Assembly: GCA_022563535.1 (NCBI GenBank)
Contig: JADFNE010000003.1
Location: 62,001-126,000 of the forward strand
Direction: 5' to 3'
Source of the DNA: Myxococcales bacterium
Lineage (GTDB): Bacteria > Myxococcota_A > UBA9160 > UBA4427
Length of the DNA: 64,000 nt
Below are positions 23,621 through 32,516 of this stretch, one piece after another; within the stretch, counting starts at the first letter, position 1, and each line of letters opens with the position of its first letter. The position numbers and the translations under genes were made by a program. Below the pieces are notes generated by a model. That model had not been told where the DNA came from and did not search any database. It was given only the letters and a program-made list of their open reading frames with translations.

Positions 23621-25726
23621 ATGCCTGATGAGAAAAATGAGTTGCGAGACAATCCGTTACTCGACCAGAGTGGACTTCCGCGTTTTGATTGCATCCGCAG
23701 CGAGCACGTCGTTCCCGGCATACGCGCGCTACTCCGCGAGCTGGATCAAGAGCTTCAGGCCGTCGAAGACGAGATCGACGCGACGTGGGAGGGCTTGATC
23801 GAGCCTTTGGAGCGCATCGGCGATCGCCTCTCCCGCAGTTGGGGAATCGTTGGTCATCTGATGGGCGTGCAGAACAGCGATGAACTGCGCGCTGCCCAGG
23901 AAGAGATGCTGCCCGAAGTCGTGGCCTTTAGTCTGCGACAAGGACAGAGCCGCGTCATCTACGCAGGCCTTCTCGCGATTCGGGAAGGAAGTTCGTGGGA
24001 ACATCTCGATCCCGGACAACGGCGCATCGTCGAAAGCATGCTGCGCGACGCCCGGCACTCGGGGGTCGGCCTCGAAGGCGAAGATCGTGAGCGCTTCAAC
24101 GCGATCGCCGAAGAAAGTGCACAGTTGGCGACGCAGTTCAGCAACAATGTGCTCGACGCCACCAAAGAATTCGCACTGATGCTCCGCAGCCCAGACGAAG
24201 TGGCGGGTCTACCCGAGGGTTGGCGTGAGTTGGCCGCCCAGTCGGCTCGAGACGATGGCGATGCAGCCGACGCCACTGCAGCCGACGGCCCCTGGCGCCT
24301 CACCCTCGATCATCCGAGTCTGCAACCGTTTCTCGAACACGGTCGCCACCGCGCGACTCGCGAACAGCTTTATCGCGCCTACATCACCCGAGCCAGCGAT
24401 GGCAAGTTCAACAACGCACCCATGATCGAGAAAATTCTGTCCTGCAAACAAGAGACAGCCAAACTGCTCGGTTACGAGACCTTCGCGGATCTGAGTCTGT
24501 CGACCAAGATGGCCGATAGCGTCGCGGTCGTAGACGAGTTGTTGGAGAGTTTGCGCACGGCGTCCATCGATGCCGCGCGGTCCGATCTCGAAGAGATTCA
24601 AGCCAATGCCGACGCTTCGGGACAGCAAGAGGGTCCGCTGTGCCACTGGGATATTGGCTATTGGGCCGAGCGCCTTCGCGAGCAACGCTTCGACTACAGC
24701 GAAGAAGAGCTGCGTCCGTACTTTCCCTTTCCGAAGGTTCTGGAGGGCCTGCTCGCCCTGGCCGAGCGTCTGTTTGGAGTGCGGTTCGCATACGCGGATG
24801 GGGACGTGCCGGTCTGGCACAGCGACGTTCGATTTATCCGGGTGCTCGACCTCGACGGCAGTCCAATCGCTGCCTTTTATTTGGATCCCTACAGCCGCCC
24901 CGCTGAAAAGCGCGGCGGTGCATGGATGGATGAATGCGTGGGGCGCAGCATCGTGTGCGGTCGAGCGCCCGGCGAAGTGCGGCTACCGGTGGCGTACCTT
25001 GTCTGCAACCAGACGCCACCCGTGGGCGACAAGCCCTCGCTAATGACTTTTTACGAGATCGAAACGCTTTTCCACGAGTTTGGTCACGGGCTACAACACA
25101 TGTTGACCCGAGTAGATCACGGTCTGGCCTCGGGAATTCGCAACATTGAATGGGACGCGGTGGAGTTGCCCAGCCAATTCATGGAGAACTGGGCCTACCA
25201 CAAGGAAACTCTCCTAGGCATCAGCGGACACGTCGAAACCGGGGCACAGCTGCCAGACGAACTCTTTGACAAAATTTGTGCTGCCCGGACCTTTCGCGCG
25301 GGGAGCATGATGTTGCGACAATTGAACTTTGGGATCATGGACCTCGAGCTGCACCATCGTCATGAGCCCTCGGGTAGTGAATCGGTTCTCGATGTCCAGC
25401 GCCGCATCTCAGAGCGCACCGCCATCTTGCAACCGCTGCCCGAAGACCGATTCCTCTGTTCCTTCGGACATATTTTTGCGGGGGGCTACGCAGCCGGCTA
25501 CTACAGCTATAAATGGGCCGAGGTGCTTTCGGCGGATGCCTTTGCGGCCTTCGAAGAAGCGGGACTCGACGACGAAGTGGCCGTGGCCACTATGGGTCGA
25601 AAGTTTCGAGATACGATCCTCGCCCTGGGAGGAAGTCGACCGCCAGGCGAAGTATTCGAAGCTTTTCGAGGGCGCGCCCCCAGCCCCGAGGCACTGCTGC
25701 GTCATGCCGGATTGAGCACCAGTTGA
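23621..25726 (+). CDS. prlC: M3-family oligopeptidase A (PrlC-like)
   Basis: A 701-residue cytosolic zinc metallopeptidase. The catalytic motif HEFGH lies at 485-489, followed by the third ligand region in the conserved ELPSQFMENWAY block. N-terminal helical lobe and LPRFDCIRSEHVVPGI opening match oligopeptidase A. It degrades short peptides, including cleaved signal peptides. Start at ATG behind AAGGAGAG. Its stop overlaps the TTG start of the next gene. Confidence 0.95.
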   Translation: MPDEKNELRDNPLLDQSGLPRFDCIRSEHVVPGIRALLRELDQELQAVEDEIDATWEGLIEPLERIGDRLSRSWGIVGHLMGVQNSDELRAAQEEMLPEVVAFSLRQGQSRVIYAGLLAIREGSSWEHLDPGQRRIVESMLRDARHSGVGLEGEDRERFNAIAEESAQLATQFSNNVLDATKEFALMLRSPDEVAGLPEGWRELAAQSARDDGDAADATAADGPWRLTLDHPSLQPFLEHGRHRATREQLYRAYITRASDGKFNNAPMIEKILSCKQETAKLLGYETFADLSLSTKMADSVAVVDELLESLRTASIDAARSDLEEIQANADASGQQEGPLCHWDIGYWAERLREQRFDYSEEELRPYFPFPKVLEGLLALAERLFGVRFAYADGDVPVWHSDVRFIRVLDLDGSPIAAFYLDPYSRPAEKRGGAWMDECVGRSIVCGRAPGEVRLPVAYLVCNQTPPVGDKPSLMTFYEIETLFHEFGHGLQHMLTRVDHGLASGIRNIEWDAVELPSQFMENWAYHKETLLGISGHVETGAQLPDELFDKICAARTFRAGSMMLRQLNFGIMDLELHHRHEPSGSESVLDVQRRISERTAILQPLPEDRFLCSFGHIFAGGYAAGYYSYKWAEVLSADAFAAFEEAGLDDEVAVATMGRKFRDTILALGGSRPPGEVFEAFRGRAPSPEALLRHAGLSTS

Positions 25727-26355
25727 GCAATCCACCAAAGCGAAAACGCAGTGACGCTTATCAGCGAATTTACGCCGTGGTGCGCAAGATTCCCCACGGC
25801 AAAATTGCGAGCTATGGACAAGTCGCCGAACTCGCGGGGCTTTCAGGGCATGCGCGGCAAGTTGGCTATGCGCTGCACGCCACGCCGGATGATGCCGATA
25901 TCCCCTGGCAAAGGGTCGTCAACGCGAAAGGGGAGATCAGCCCTCGATCCGAACCGTTCATGGAAGGGGTCCAGCAAAGCCTACTCGAAGCCGAAGGGGT
26001 CAGCATAGACGGAAGAGGTCGCATCGATCTGGCCCGCTTCCGGTGGCAGCCTCGGCTACACTTGTTTACTCCCGAAGACCCGGGAGCGAAGTCGCAAGAA
26101 GGGAAGCAAACGATGAGTATGATCAAGCTAGCCATCGACTTTGACTGCCCGAGTCCCAGCTGGTGGGACGACGGCGGGCGCGATCTTTGGGAGAGTATTC
26201 TCGAGGGATTCGACAACAACGACGTCCTGCTCGACAAGTCGATCGCCGAATCGTGGCTGAGCACGGCCGCGGCGGTTCCCGGTTGGGACGATGGGCCCGA
26301 ACACGCTCCTCATCCGATACGTCTCAAGGAGATCGACGAGGACGAGTTCCTCTGA
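25723..26355 (+). CDS. alkyltransferase-like (ATL) protein with an extra C-terminal domain
   Basis: A 210-residue protein. Residues 10-108 are the DNA-binding domain of O6-alkylguanine-DNA alkyltransferase: IPHGKIASYGQVAELAG and GHARQVGYALHAT. The catalytic PCHR is replaced by PWQR (61-64), the hallmark of ATL proteins, which bind alkylated bases and hand them to nucleotide excision repair. ATLs are normally about 100-110 residues. Here a Pro/Glu-rich linker leads to an 80-residue acidic domain (from Met131: MIKLAIDFDCPSPSWWDDGG) that I do not recognise. An internal ATG at 26113 with GAAGGGAAG upstream could give this domain alone. The start is a TTG overlapping the preceding stop. Confidence 0.8.
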   Translation: MSNPPKRKRSDAYQRIYAVVRKIPHGKIASYGQVAELAGLSGHARQVGYALHATPDDADIPWQRVVNAKGEISPRSEPFMEGVQQSLLEAEGVSIDGRGRIDLARFRWQPRLHLFTPEDPGAKSQEGKQTMSMIKLAIDFDCPSPSWWDDGGRDLWESILEGFDNNDVLLDKSIAESWLSTAAAVPGWDDGPEHAPHPIRLKEIDEDEFL

Positions 26356-26506
26356 AATGCGTCTGTAGTGCGCGTTGGATCGGCAGTTTTGAACCGGTAG
26401 AGGCGAGGCGGGGTCTGCTAGGCTGCGATTCGCGCAAATCCGAGTCGGTTGCGATCGAATCATTCAAACACGAGCGCCAAACACGAGCGAGAGGAGAAGC
26501 TGAATT

Positions 26507-27250
26507 TTGTCTAGCAACGGCATTAACGTGGTTGTCGCCGCGATCATTCTGAGTTTCAGCATGATCGGTGGGGCCTACCTGGTCTCCAGTTCGATTGATC
26601 GCGTAACCGCGCAGATCCCCGAATTCGAAAGTGTGATGAAGAGTATTCAAACTGCAATCGCGGCTCGACCTGCGGCGGCAGCTGCGGCTCCTGCCGCCCC
26701 CGCACGCAGGCGAGGTCCCGATCCAGACAAGGTCTACAAGCTGTCATCGGCCGGTGCGCCGACCCGGGGGCCGGATGGCGCCATGGTCAAAGTGGTCGAG
26801 TTCAGCGACTTTCAGTGACCTTTCTGCGCGAGAGTCGGTCCGACTCTCAAGAAAATCACCGACGAGTACCCCGACAGTGTCCAGATCGTATTCAAGCATC
26901 TGCCACTCTCGTTTCATAAACACGCACAGGATGCCGCGGAAGCGGCTGAAGCCGCGCATCAACAGGGAAAATTCTGGCAGATGCACGACAAGATCTTCAG
27001 CCAGCAGCGGTCCATGTCGGCCGCCAAGTTCGTGGAGTACGCGCAGGAGATCGGTCTCGACATGGAGCGCTACCGCAAGGATTTGAAATCTGATGTCGTT
27101 CAGGGCCGTATCAATGGCGATACGAAGGAAGCCTCTTCTCTGGGCGTTACCGGGACGCCGGGCTTCTTCATCAATGGCCGGTTCCTGTCGGGCGCCAGGC
27201 CCTATGGTGATTTCAAGACCATGATCGATCGCGAACTCGGCAAAGGCTGA
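26507..27250 (+). CDS. membrane-anchored DsbA-like thiol-disulfide oxidoreductase, predicted selenoprotein (Sec104)
   Basis: Read through one in-frame TGA, the product has 247 residues: a signal-anchor helix (about 7-28), an Ala/Pro linker (about 50-70), then a DsbA/thioredoxin fold. The TGA is codon 104, in FSDFQ-U-PFC, exactly where the first Cys of a CPFC active site belongs. Downstream sequence keeps family features in the same frame: IVFKHLPL, AAEAAHQQGKFWQMHDKIF, and the cis-Pro loop GVTGTPGFFING. Codon usage is unchanged across the TGA, and a hairpin suited to selenocysteine insertion follows. The start is TTG behind GAGGAGAAG. It would act at the periplasmic face. A nonsense-mutated pseudogene is the alternative, and it is less likely. 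Confidence 0.85.
26816..26848 (+). promoter_or_regulatory. UGA codon and predicted bacterial SECIS hairpin
   Basis: Eleven bases after the TGA, a perfect 7-bp stem GAGAGTC/GACTCTC closes a five-base loop GGTCC. Counting the U of UGA as 1, the loop G and U fall at 23 and 24, the positions known to contact SelB in the Escherichia coli fdhF element. The hairpin lies within coding sequence for RVGPTL, as bacterial SECIS elements do. The bulged U at position 17 of fdhF is not evident here. Confidence 0.8.
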
Positions 27251-27274
27251 GCAAGATCTGCCCGAGTATTGAGT

Positions 27275-27313
27275 GCGGCCCGGTGGGAGGAGATCCGCCG
27301 GGCCGCTTTCTTT
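27275..27313 (+). terminator. intrinsic terminator after the DsbA-like gene
   Basis: A perfect 9-bp stem GCGGCCCGG/CCGGGCCGC with a 14-base loop is followed by TTTCTTT. It sits 24 bases after the stop of the DsbA-like gene. Confidence 0.8.
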
Positions 27314-27485
27314 ATCTCCGGTCGCCTGTTTTCGTGAGAGGACCAGTGCTCTCCTCGCAGTACTGAGCCATGCGAGACAGCTCACCCGTGCGCAGCGAGC
27401 TAGCAAGAGTGCACGTTTGTGTTCGAGAATTCCCTCAGCTTCTTGTCCTCTGAAGCCGATTTACAGAGGGGGCATTGGAGGCTTC

Positions 27486-28190
27486 ATGATGGCTGACGTC
27501 GAACCCGATTCGCAAAACGATTCACAGGAAACCAAAACGCAAACCCGTGGTGGCGGGGTCGAGTGGCTGCTGGGGATCTCGGTCGCCTTCCTGCTCGCGG
27601 TTGCTGCGGTTCCAGGTATTCAATCCGTTCCCCATCGCGAGTTGGCGGATGTCACGGTTCGGGGTCTCGAGGGCCTGCTGCTCCTCGCTCGGGAAGAAGC
27701 GATCCAGACCGGCGACGATCACATCGTCCTGTTTGAAATCGATAGCACCAGTGGTCAGATTACGAATGATCAGGGAGCCCCGGTGATGGCGTTGCTGATC
27801 CGGGATCGCGATGGAGACGGGAGGGAATCCGACTCCGAATACGTCGCCTCGGTGCCCGTCGATGCCGACGGGATCGTGGCATGGGGCAGCGCATTGGCGA
27901 CAATGCCCGCCAATGGCGACGCTGCGGACCAACTCACAGGAGCGTGGAGTTTTGTGCAGGCCAGGGGCCAGGTCGGCCGGGTGCGGCGGTTGATGTTTCG
28001 CGCCGACGGCGCTCCCCACTCGTTTTCAGCAGATTCCGGGCTAAGCGGTGCTGCGGGTTCTGGCGCGGGAACCGTGTATCTCCACAGCTCCACGGACGAC
28101 TATGCCGTCGTGCTCTCGCCTTGGGGAGACGTGGATGTCCAGATCTGGGACCCCGGCTCGGGCACCTGGCAGCTCGCCTCTGTTCCCTGA
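27486..28190 (+). CDS. GspH/FimT-like pseudopilin-type protein
   Basis: A 234-residue protein with one N-terminal membrane helix (GVEWLLGISVAFLLAVAAVP) after a hydrophilic, acidic leader of about 24 residues, then a beta-rich domain. The helix-then-GLEGLLLLAREEAIQTGDDHIVLFEID layout resembles GspH/FimT pseudopilins, in which the segment after the helix reads ARSEAIRRG. The usual GFTLIE processing site is absent (GGGVEWLL), so cleavage by prepilin peptidase is doubtful. The DRDGDGRESD motif could bind calcium. GGAGG precedes two consecutive ATG codons, either of which could be the start. No pilus operon is adjacent. Confidence 0.55.
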   Translation: MMADVEPDSQNDSQETKTQTRGGGVEWLLGISVAFLLAVAAVPGIQSVPHRELADVTVRGLEGLLLLAREEAIQTGDDHIVLFEIDSTSGQITNDQGAPVMALLIRDRDGDGRESDSEYVASVPVDADGIVAWGSALATMPANGDAADQLTGAWSFVQARGQVGRVRRLMFRADGAPHSFSADSGLSGAAGSGAGTVYLHSSTDDYAVVLSPWGDVDVQIWDPGSGTWQLASVP

Positions 28191-28258
28191 GCTTCGCGAC
28201 TCCGCTCATTCTCGTCCCATGCTGATCGTCTGTCACGGTCTATACTGATTTCGTAACC

Positions 28259-29125
28259 ATGTCGACGATCGTCTACTACGCCATTCCGTTCTTCGCACTC
28301 ACGCTTTTGCTCGAGATCCTTGCGCTCAGAAGGCGCTCAGATCTGGTGGGTTACGAACCACGTGACGCCTGGGCGAGCCTCGCAATGGGCGTTGGCAATG
28401 TGATCTTCTCGGCCCTGGTCAAGACGGCCGTCGTTCCCTTCTACTTCTTCATCTACAGCTTTGCGTTGTTTGAGATCGAGTCTTCGGTCTGGTCCTTTGC
28501 GGTGCTCTTCGTGGCGGAAGATTTCTGTTACTACTGGTTCCATCGTTTCCATCACGAATCCCGATTTTTTTGGGCCGCCCACGTGAATCATCATTCGAGT
28601 CGCTACTACAACCTGTCGACGGCCCTGCGTCAATCCTGGACGACTCCGATCACCGGCTCATTGTTCTGGGCGCCGTTGGCATTGATTGGCTTTGCGCCCG
28701 GCATGGTCTTGACCGCCCAGGCGATCAGTCTTCTGTATCAGTACTGGCTGCACACAGAGCTGATTCGGAAACTTGGGGCCTTCGAATGGATCTTCAATAC
28801 GCCGTCGCACCACCGCGTACATCACGGACGCAATCCTCAGTATCTCGATCGCAACTACGCGGGGATCTTGATCGTATGGGATCGCTTGTTCGGGAGCTTC
28901 GAACCCGAAGTCGAGGTCGTGGACTACGGACTCACCAAGAATCTCGAGAGCTTTAATCCGATTGCGATCGCGTTTCACGAGTGGCGGGCGATCGCTGGAG
29001 ATCTACTGCAAGCGCGCTCCATCCGGGAGTGTTGGGGAACTGTATTTCGGGCGCCCGGCTGGCGGGCCGACGGTACCGGGCTGACCTCGAAGCAGTTGCG
29101 GAATCTACGCGAAGCGGCGATGTGA
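28259..29125 (+). CDS. fatty-acid hydroxylase/sterol desaturase-family membrane enzyme
   Basis: A 288-residue protein with four or more hydrophobic helices and the three histidine boxes of the di-iron fatty-acid hydroxylase superfamily: HRFHH, HVNHHSS and HRVHHGRNPQYLD, plus a His in the upstream helix. Enzymes of this type insert oxygen into sterols, fatty acids or alkyl ethers at the membrane. Length and order resemble alkylglycerol monooxygenase-like bacterial members. It is followed 25 bases later by a DUF885 gene. Confidence 0.9.
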   Translation: MSTIVYYAIPFFALTLLLEILALRRRSDLVGYEPRDAWASLAMGVGNVIFSALVKTAVVPFYFFIYSFALFEIESSVWSFAVLFVAEDFCYYWFHRFHHESRFFWAAHVNHHSSRYYNLSTALRQSWTTPITGSLFWAPLALIGFAPGMVLTAQAISLLYQYWLHTELIRKLGAFEWIFNTPSHHRVHHGRNPQYLDRNYAGILIVWDRLFGSFEPEVEVVDYGLTKNLESFNPIAIAFHEWRAIAGDLLQARSIRECWGTVFRAPGWRADGTGLTSKQLRNLREAAM

Positions 29126-29150
29126 GGCTTGAAATGGGAGAACTGGGAAG

Positions 29151-30866
29151 ATGGAGTTCGACGCGTTTGTCGACAGTTTTCACGATCACAGGACACAGGA
29201 TCCAAACGCCTGCGTGAACCTGGGGGTCGACCGGAACCTGGGTGCGTTGCCGGATCCAAGCCTCGCGGGAATTCCCGCTCGACTCACCCGAGCGCGCTCG
29301 CTGCTGAAAGGGATCCCGAAAATTCAACGGGAGGCGTCGAGTTTCGATCGGCGTCTCGATCTCGACCTCGCGGCGCTGAGTCTGCGCGCCGAAATACACG
29401 CCGACTCCTACCGATTCCAAGGACAGACACGCCTGGAACATTTGCCCAGCGCCGCGGAAGACATCGGTGATGGGATCTTCATGCTCTTCATCAACGATCC
29501 GCGTCCCGCCGAGCAGCGACTGAAAAATATCCTTTCGCGACTTCAGGCGGTTCCGAACTATCTCCAGGCGTTGCAGGGCCGCCTCGGCACCCCGCTCGAA
29601 CGCTGGCGCGCGATGGATCTCGAAAAAGTGAGAGAGTTGCCGAGTCTCTTTTCGACGCTTGCGGACTGGTCCGCGTCTACGTCCTGGTCGGATCACAGCG
29701 CGTTTGAAAAGGCGCGTGCCGAAGCAGAGGCGGCACTCGTGCACTACAGCGAGAAATTGGCGTCGCTCGAAACCCATTGTGAACTCCACCTCGAAACCGA
29801 CGTCGCCCGGGAGATCGTTGCCTTGCGGGGGATCGAAAAATCTCTCGAAGAGCTTCACGAAATGGCCCGGGACTATCTTGCGGAAAACGCCGCGACGCTT
29901 TCCGAGTTGCGTGGGCGTCTGGCGAAAAAGTACGGACTCGAGCGCAGTGCCTCGATCGAAGAAGTCGAGAGCGAACTCCGAAAGCGCTTCGCGCCGAAGC
30001 CCGAGCAACTAAATCCGGACTGGATCCTCGCGCGCTACGAGCAGGAGCGCGAAAAAGTGCTCGCCTTCATAGCCGAACACGATCTGTTTCCGATTTTCAA
30101 AGAACAGGACATGAAGATCCTGCGAACCCCCGGTTTCATGGCCCCCTCGATCCCGGCGGGCGCGATGGTTTCCCCCGCGCCGTTTCGCGAGGGCGTCCGC
30201 ACCAGTCTGATCTACCTGACACTGAGCGATGAACTGGTGGCACGCCACTGTGACCTCGACGTACCCGGCATGATGATTCACGAGGGCATTCCCGGTCATC
30301 ACCTGCAACTCGCCACCGCCTCGGCGCATCCGTCGGTGATTCGCCGGCACGTGAGCGCGATGGATCAAGCCGAGGGTTGGACCACCATGCTCGAAGACTA
30401 CATGCTCGACGTCGGATACATGGGCGAACTCACGGACGAGGCCCGGTTCGTCGCCAAGCGGGATACGAACCGGATTGGCGCCCGGGTGGCGATCGATCTC
30501 TTCTTCATGACGGGGAATCGGAACTTTCTCTCGGTGGGTGTCGAATTCGACGATGAGGGCGAGCGCGAACTGGATGCAGACGATCCGTTCATCGCTGCGG
30601 GCGCTCTGCTGCGCGCAGTGACGGGGTTTGCTCCGGGCCGCATTGAAGGCGAGTTGAACTGGTATTCCCAGGAGCGCGGCTATCCACTGTCGTATCTCAC
30701 GGGCAATCGACTTGTCTGGGAATTGAAACGCGATGTTGCGAAGGGGCCGGCTGGATCATTGAGCGGTTTGGCGCTCGATCGCAAGTTTCACGAAGTGTAT
30801 TTGCACGCGGGCAATATGCCTGTGAGCTTCTTGCGGAAGGTGTTTGTTGAACAGGGATTGTTGTAG
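29151..30866 (+). CDS. DUF885-family protein, putative zinc-dependent hydrolase
   Basis: A 571-residue mostly helical protein. The motif HEGIPGHH at 377-384 is the conserved metal-type site of DUF885 and is followed by QLATAS; a late Glu-rich helix (MLEDYMLDVGYM) could supply the third ligand. No signal peptide. Members resemble gluzincin peptidases in layout, but the substrate is unknown. Start at an ATG behind a purine-rich site. A strong terminator follows. Confidence 0.88.
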   Translation: MEFDAFVDSFHDHRTQDPNACVNLGVDRNLGALPDPSLAGIPARLTRARSLLKGIPKIQREASSFDRRLDLDLAALSLRAEIHADSYRFQGQTRLEHLPSAAEDIGDGIFMLFINDPRPAEQRLKNILSRLQAVPNYLQALQGRLGTPLERWRAMDLEKVRELPSLFSTLADWSASTSWSDHSAFEKARAEAEAALVHYSEKLASLETHCELHLETDVAREIVALRGIEKSLEELHEMARDYLAENAATLSELRGRLAKKYGLERSASIEEVESELRKRFAPKPEQLNPDWILARYEQEREKVLAFIAEHDLFPIFKEQDMKILRTPGFMAPSIPAGAMVSPAPFREGVRTSLIYLTLSDELVARHCDLDVPGMMIHEGIPGHHLQLATASAHPSVIRRHVSAMDQAEGWTTMLEDYMLDVGYMGELTDEARFVAKRDTNRIGARVAIDLFFMTGNRNFLSVGVEFDDEGERELDADDPFIAAGALLRAVTGFAPGRIEGELNWYSQERGYPLSYLTGNRLVWELKRDVAKGPAGSLSGLALDRKFHEVYLHAGNMPVSFLRKVFVEQGLL

Positions 30867-30907
30867 GGTGCTTTGGGTGGGGAGGGGTGGTGGATTTTGG
30901 AAATGCG

Positions 30908-30943
30908 AGAGGCCCGGTGGAATGCACCGGGCCTCTCTTTTTT
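30908..30943. terminator. bidirectional intrinsic terminator
   Basis: A 12-bp perfect stem AGAGGCCCGGTG/CACCGGGCCTCT with a five-base loop is followed by CTTTTTT on the plus strand. It lies between two converging genes (DUF885 and the PuuD-like gene); an A-rich tract on the left side is short, so it works best on the plus strand. Confidence 0.85.
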
Positions 30944-30974
30944 GCTGTTCTGTACGCGGGGCCTTACCTAAGGC

Positions 30975-31679
30975 TTAGTTGATCAGTACGCCTGCTAGAT
31001 AGAGCACTACGGTTAGAGCGAGTCCCGCGTGGATCGTGCCCGAAACGCTCGTGAGCGGCTTCTGGGTTGGGGCTCCGGGGCCGATCAAGGCTTGTGCCTC
31101 GGCTGCCAGGATGATCGCGCCGGCGACTATCCAATATGTCGCGTCATTGTCTCCGTTGTTGAATGTCTGCAGATGACTGGCCGAACCCATGAAGAAAAGC
31201 ATCGGGATCGAAAACAGGGTGTTGGTGCGCGAGGCCATTCCCGCGCGGCCCGCCGCGGCTGCGGCGTCGGGGTTGGCGTCGCCGCCTCCCGCCACGGCTT
31301 CTGCATTGGCGATCACAACCTGCTGGGCGGGCCAGATCACGAACCAGACGTTGGCCCACATGAAGGTACCCATCAGGGCTCCGGTGAGGATGCGCGTCAT
31401 GTAGCCATCGCCCAGACTGATGCCGGCGTGCAACTTGAAGGCAATCAGAATGAGGCCGGAAAGGAAGGTGAACATCGCACCCCAACGAAACCACCAGAGT
31501 GCGTTGGGGACGAGGCCGCGGGTCATGGCACTCTTGGCCTGGCCTCCGAGCTCACTGCCAAAGAAGGGCGTCTGGATGAAGTTGAAATACCAGAGCACAC
31601 CAATCCAGAGGACTCCCGCCAGAAAGTGGAGGTAGCGAACGAGAAATTCCCAACCTCCAAGGGTTGTAACGAGTTCCAT
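30975..31679 (-). CDS. urate hydroxylase PuuD-like membrane protein (DUF989)
   Basis: A 234-residue protein with six to seven membrane helices. The opening LVRYLHFLAGVLWIGVLWYFNFIQTPFF and the central MWANVWFVIWPAQQVVIANAEAV are typical of the membrane part of PuuD, which oxidises urate. The cytochrome c domain found at the C-terminus of PuuD is missing, as in many shorter homologues. Conserved His residues in the first helix and in GSASHLQ could bind heme. No purine-degradation genes are nearby, so a urate role is uncertain. Confidence 0.82.
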   Translation of the reverse strand: MELVTTLGGWEFLVRYLHFLAGVLWIGVLWYFNFIQTPFFGSELGGQAKSAMTRGLVPNALWWFRWGAMFTFLSGLILIAFKLHAGISLGDGYMTRILTGALMGTFMWANVWFVIWPAQQVVIANAEAVAGGGDANPDAAAAAGRAGMASRTNTLFSIPMLFFMGSASHLQTFNNGDNDATYWIVAGAIILAAEAQALIGPGAPTQKPLTSVSGTIHAGLALTVVLYLAGVLIN

Positions 31680-31902
31680 TTGACATCTCCTCGATGACCG
31701 GATCGACCTTTGCGGTCGATGGCGTGTTGGCTGACGTTCAAGCTGCTCGTCCCCGTCGAGCTTCTCACCGGGGAAAATTCGCGAACATTATATCGGCAAT
31801 TTGTTCTAAAACGGCTTTTGAATGAGAACAAAGTGGCGAGTTGGCAGCGAATTGTTAGTCAATCGAGGGGGAATAGGACCACTACTAGGAGCGCGATCCG
31901 AT

Positions 31903-32511
31903 CTATTGATCTTCGGGCGGAGCGTTCAGACTTCCCGCAATTCTTCGCTGGCGAAACCAAATTGCAGCGCGTCTCACAAGACGCGCCGGCAACGGCAGGC
32001 GGTGGCGAGTCGGTGCTTCGCCCGGACGTTGAATGGTCGTCCATTCGCCCGAGACCCGATGTTCTTCGCCGCGGGCCAGCATGACGCGAAATGGACGGTC
32101 GGGATCAAGAAAATTTCCGGCTTCGACAACCCGCACGGGCATGCTCTCGCGATACTGCGCGGCAATTTCCTGCAACCTCGCAGAAGTGTCGTAGGCACCG
32201 GGACGAGCTTCCTGGATTGAGAGGCGAGTCTCCGCACCCAGGGTCAGGATGTCGACGACCGCACCTAGCTTGTCGGGACGGTCTTCGTTTGTGAGTCCAC
32301 CGGAAACCCAGAGACAGTGGTAGTCGCGACAGATCTGCGGTCGACGCTCGTGAATCGCGCAACCCAAGACCTTGGGTTCATCGAATGCGCCCGGTTTACA
32401 CTGGTGCTGGCAATCGACGCCGCCGAGCTTCTTGAGTTCGTCGACGCGAAGCACCGTGCAACACAGCGAGCAGGCTCCACAGCTTCGAGTGGATTTCGAC
32501 GACTCACTCAT
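31903..32511 (-). CDS. YkgJ-family cysteine-cluster protein
   Basis: A 202-residue protein with the compact cysteine set of the YkgJ/CxxCxxCC family in its first 65 residues (SCGACSLCC, CQHQC, LGCAIHERRPQICRDY). The cysteines probably hold zinc or an Fe-S cluster. The C-terminal part is basic and poorly conserved. Function unknown. Its start lies five bases from the stop of the DUF481 gene. A second, divergent YkgJ-type gene is at 57784. Confidence 0.88.
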   Translation of the reverse strand: MSESSKSTRSCGACSLCCTVLRVDELKKLGGVDCQHQCKPGAFDEPKVLGCAIHERRPQICRDYHCLWVSGGLTNEDRPDKLGAVVDILTLGAETRLSIQEARPGAYDTSARLQEIAAQYRESMPVRVVEAGNFLDPDRPFRVMLARGEEHRVSGEWTTIQRPGEAPTRHRLPLPARLVRRAAIWFRQRRIAGSLNAPPEDQ

Positions 32512-32516
32512 GACAA

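Noticed and set aside
26507-27250. Interpretation as a nonsense-mutated DsbA pseudogene
   Set aside because: There is one stop only, at the catalytic Cys codon, with intact downstream frame and a SECIS-like hairpin at the right spacing; random decay would not choose that codon and structure.
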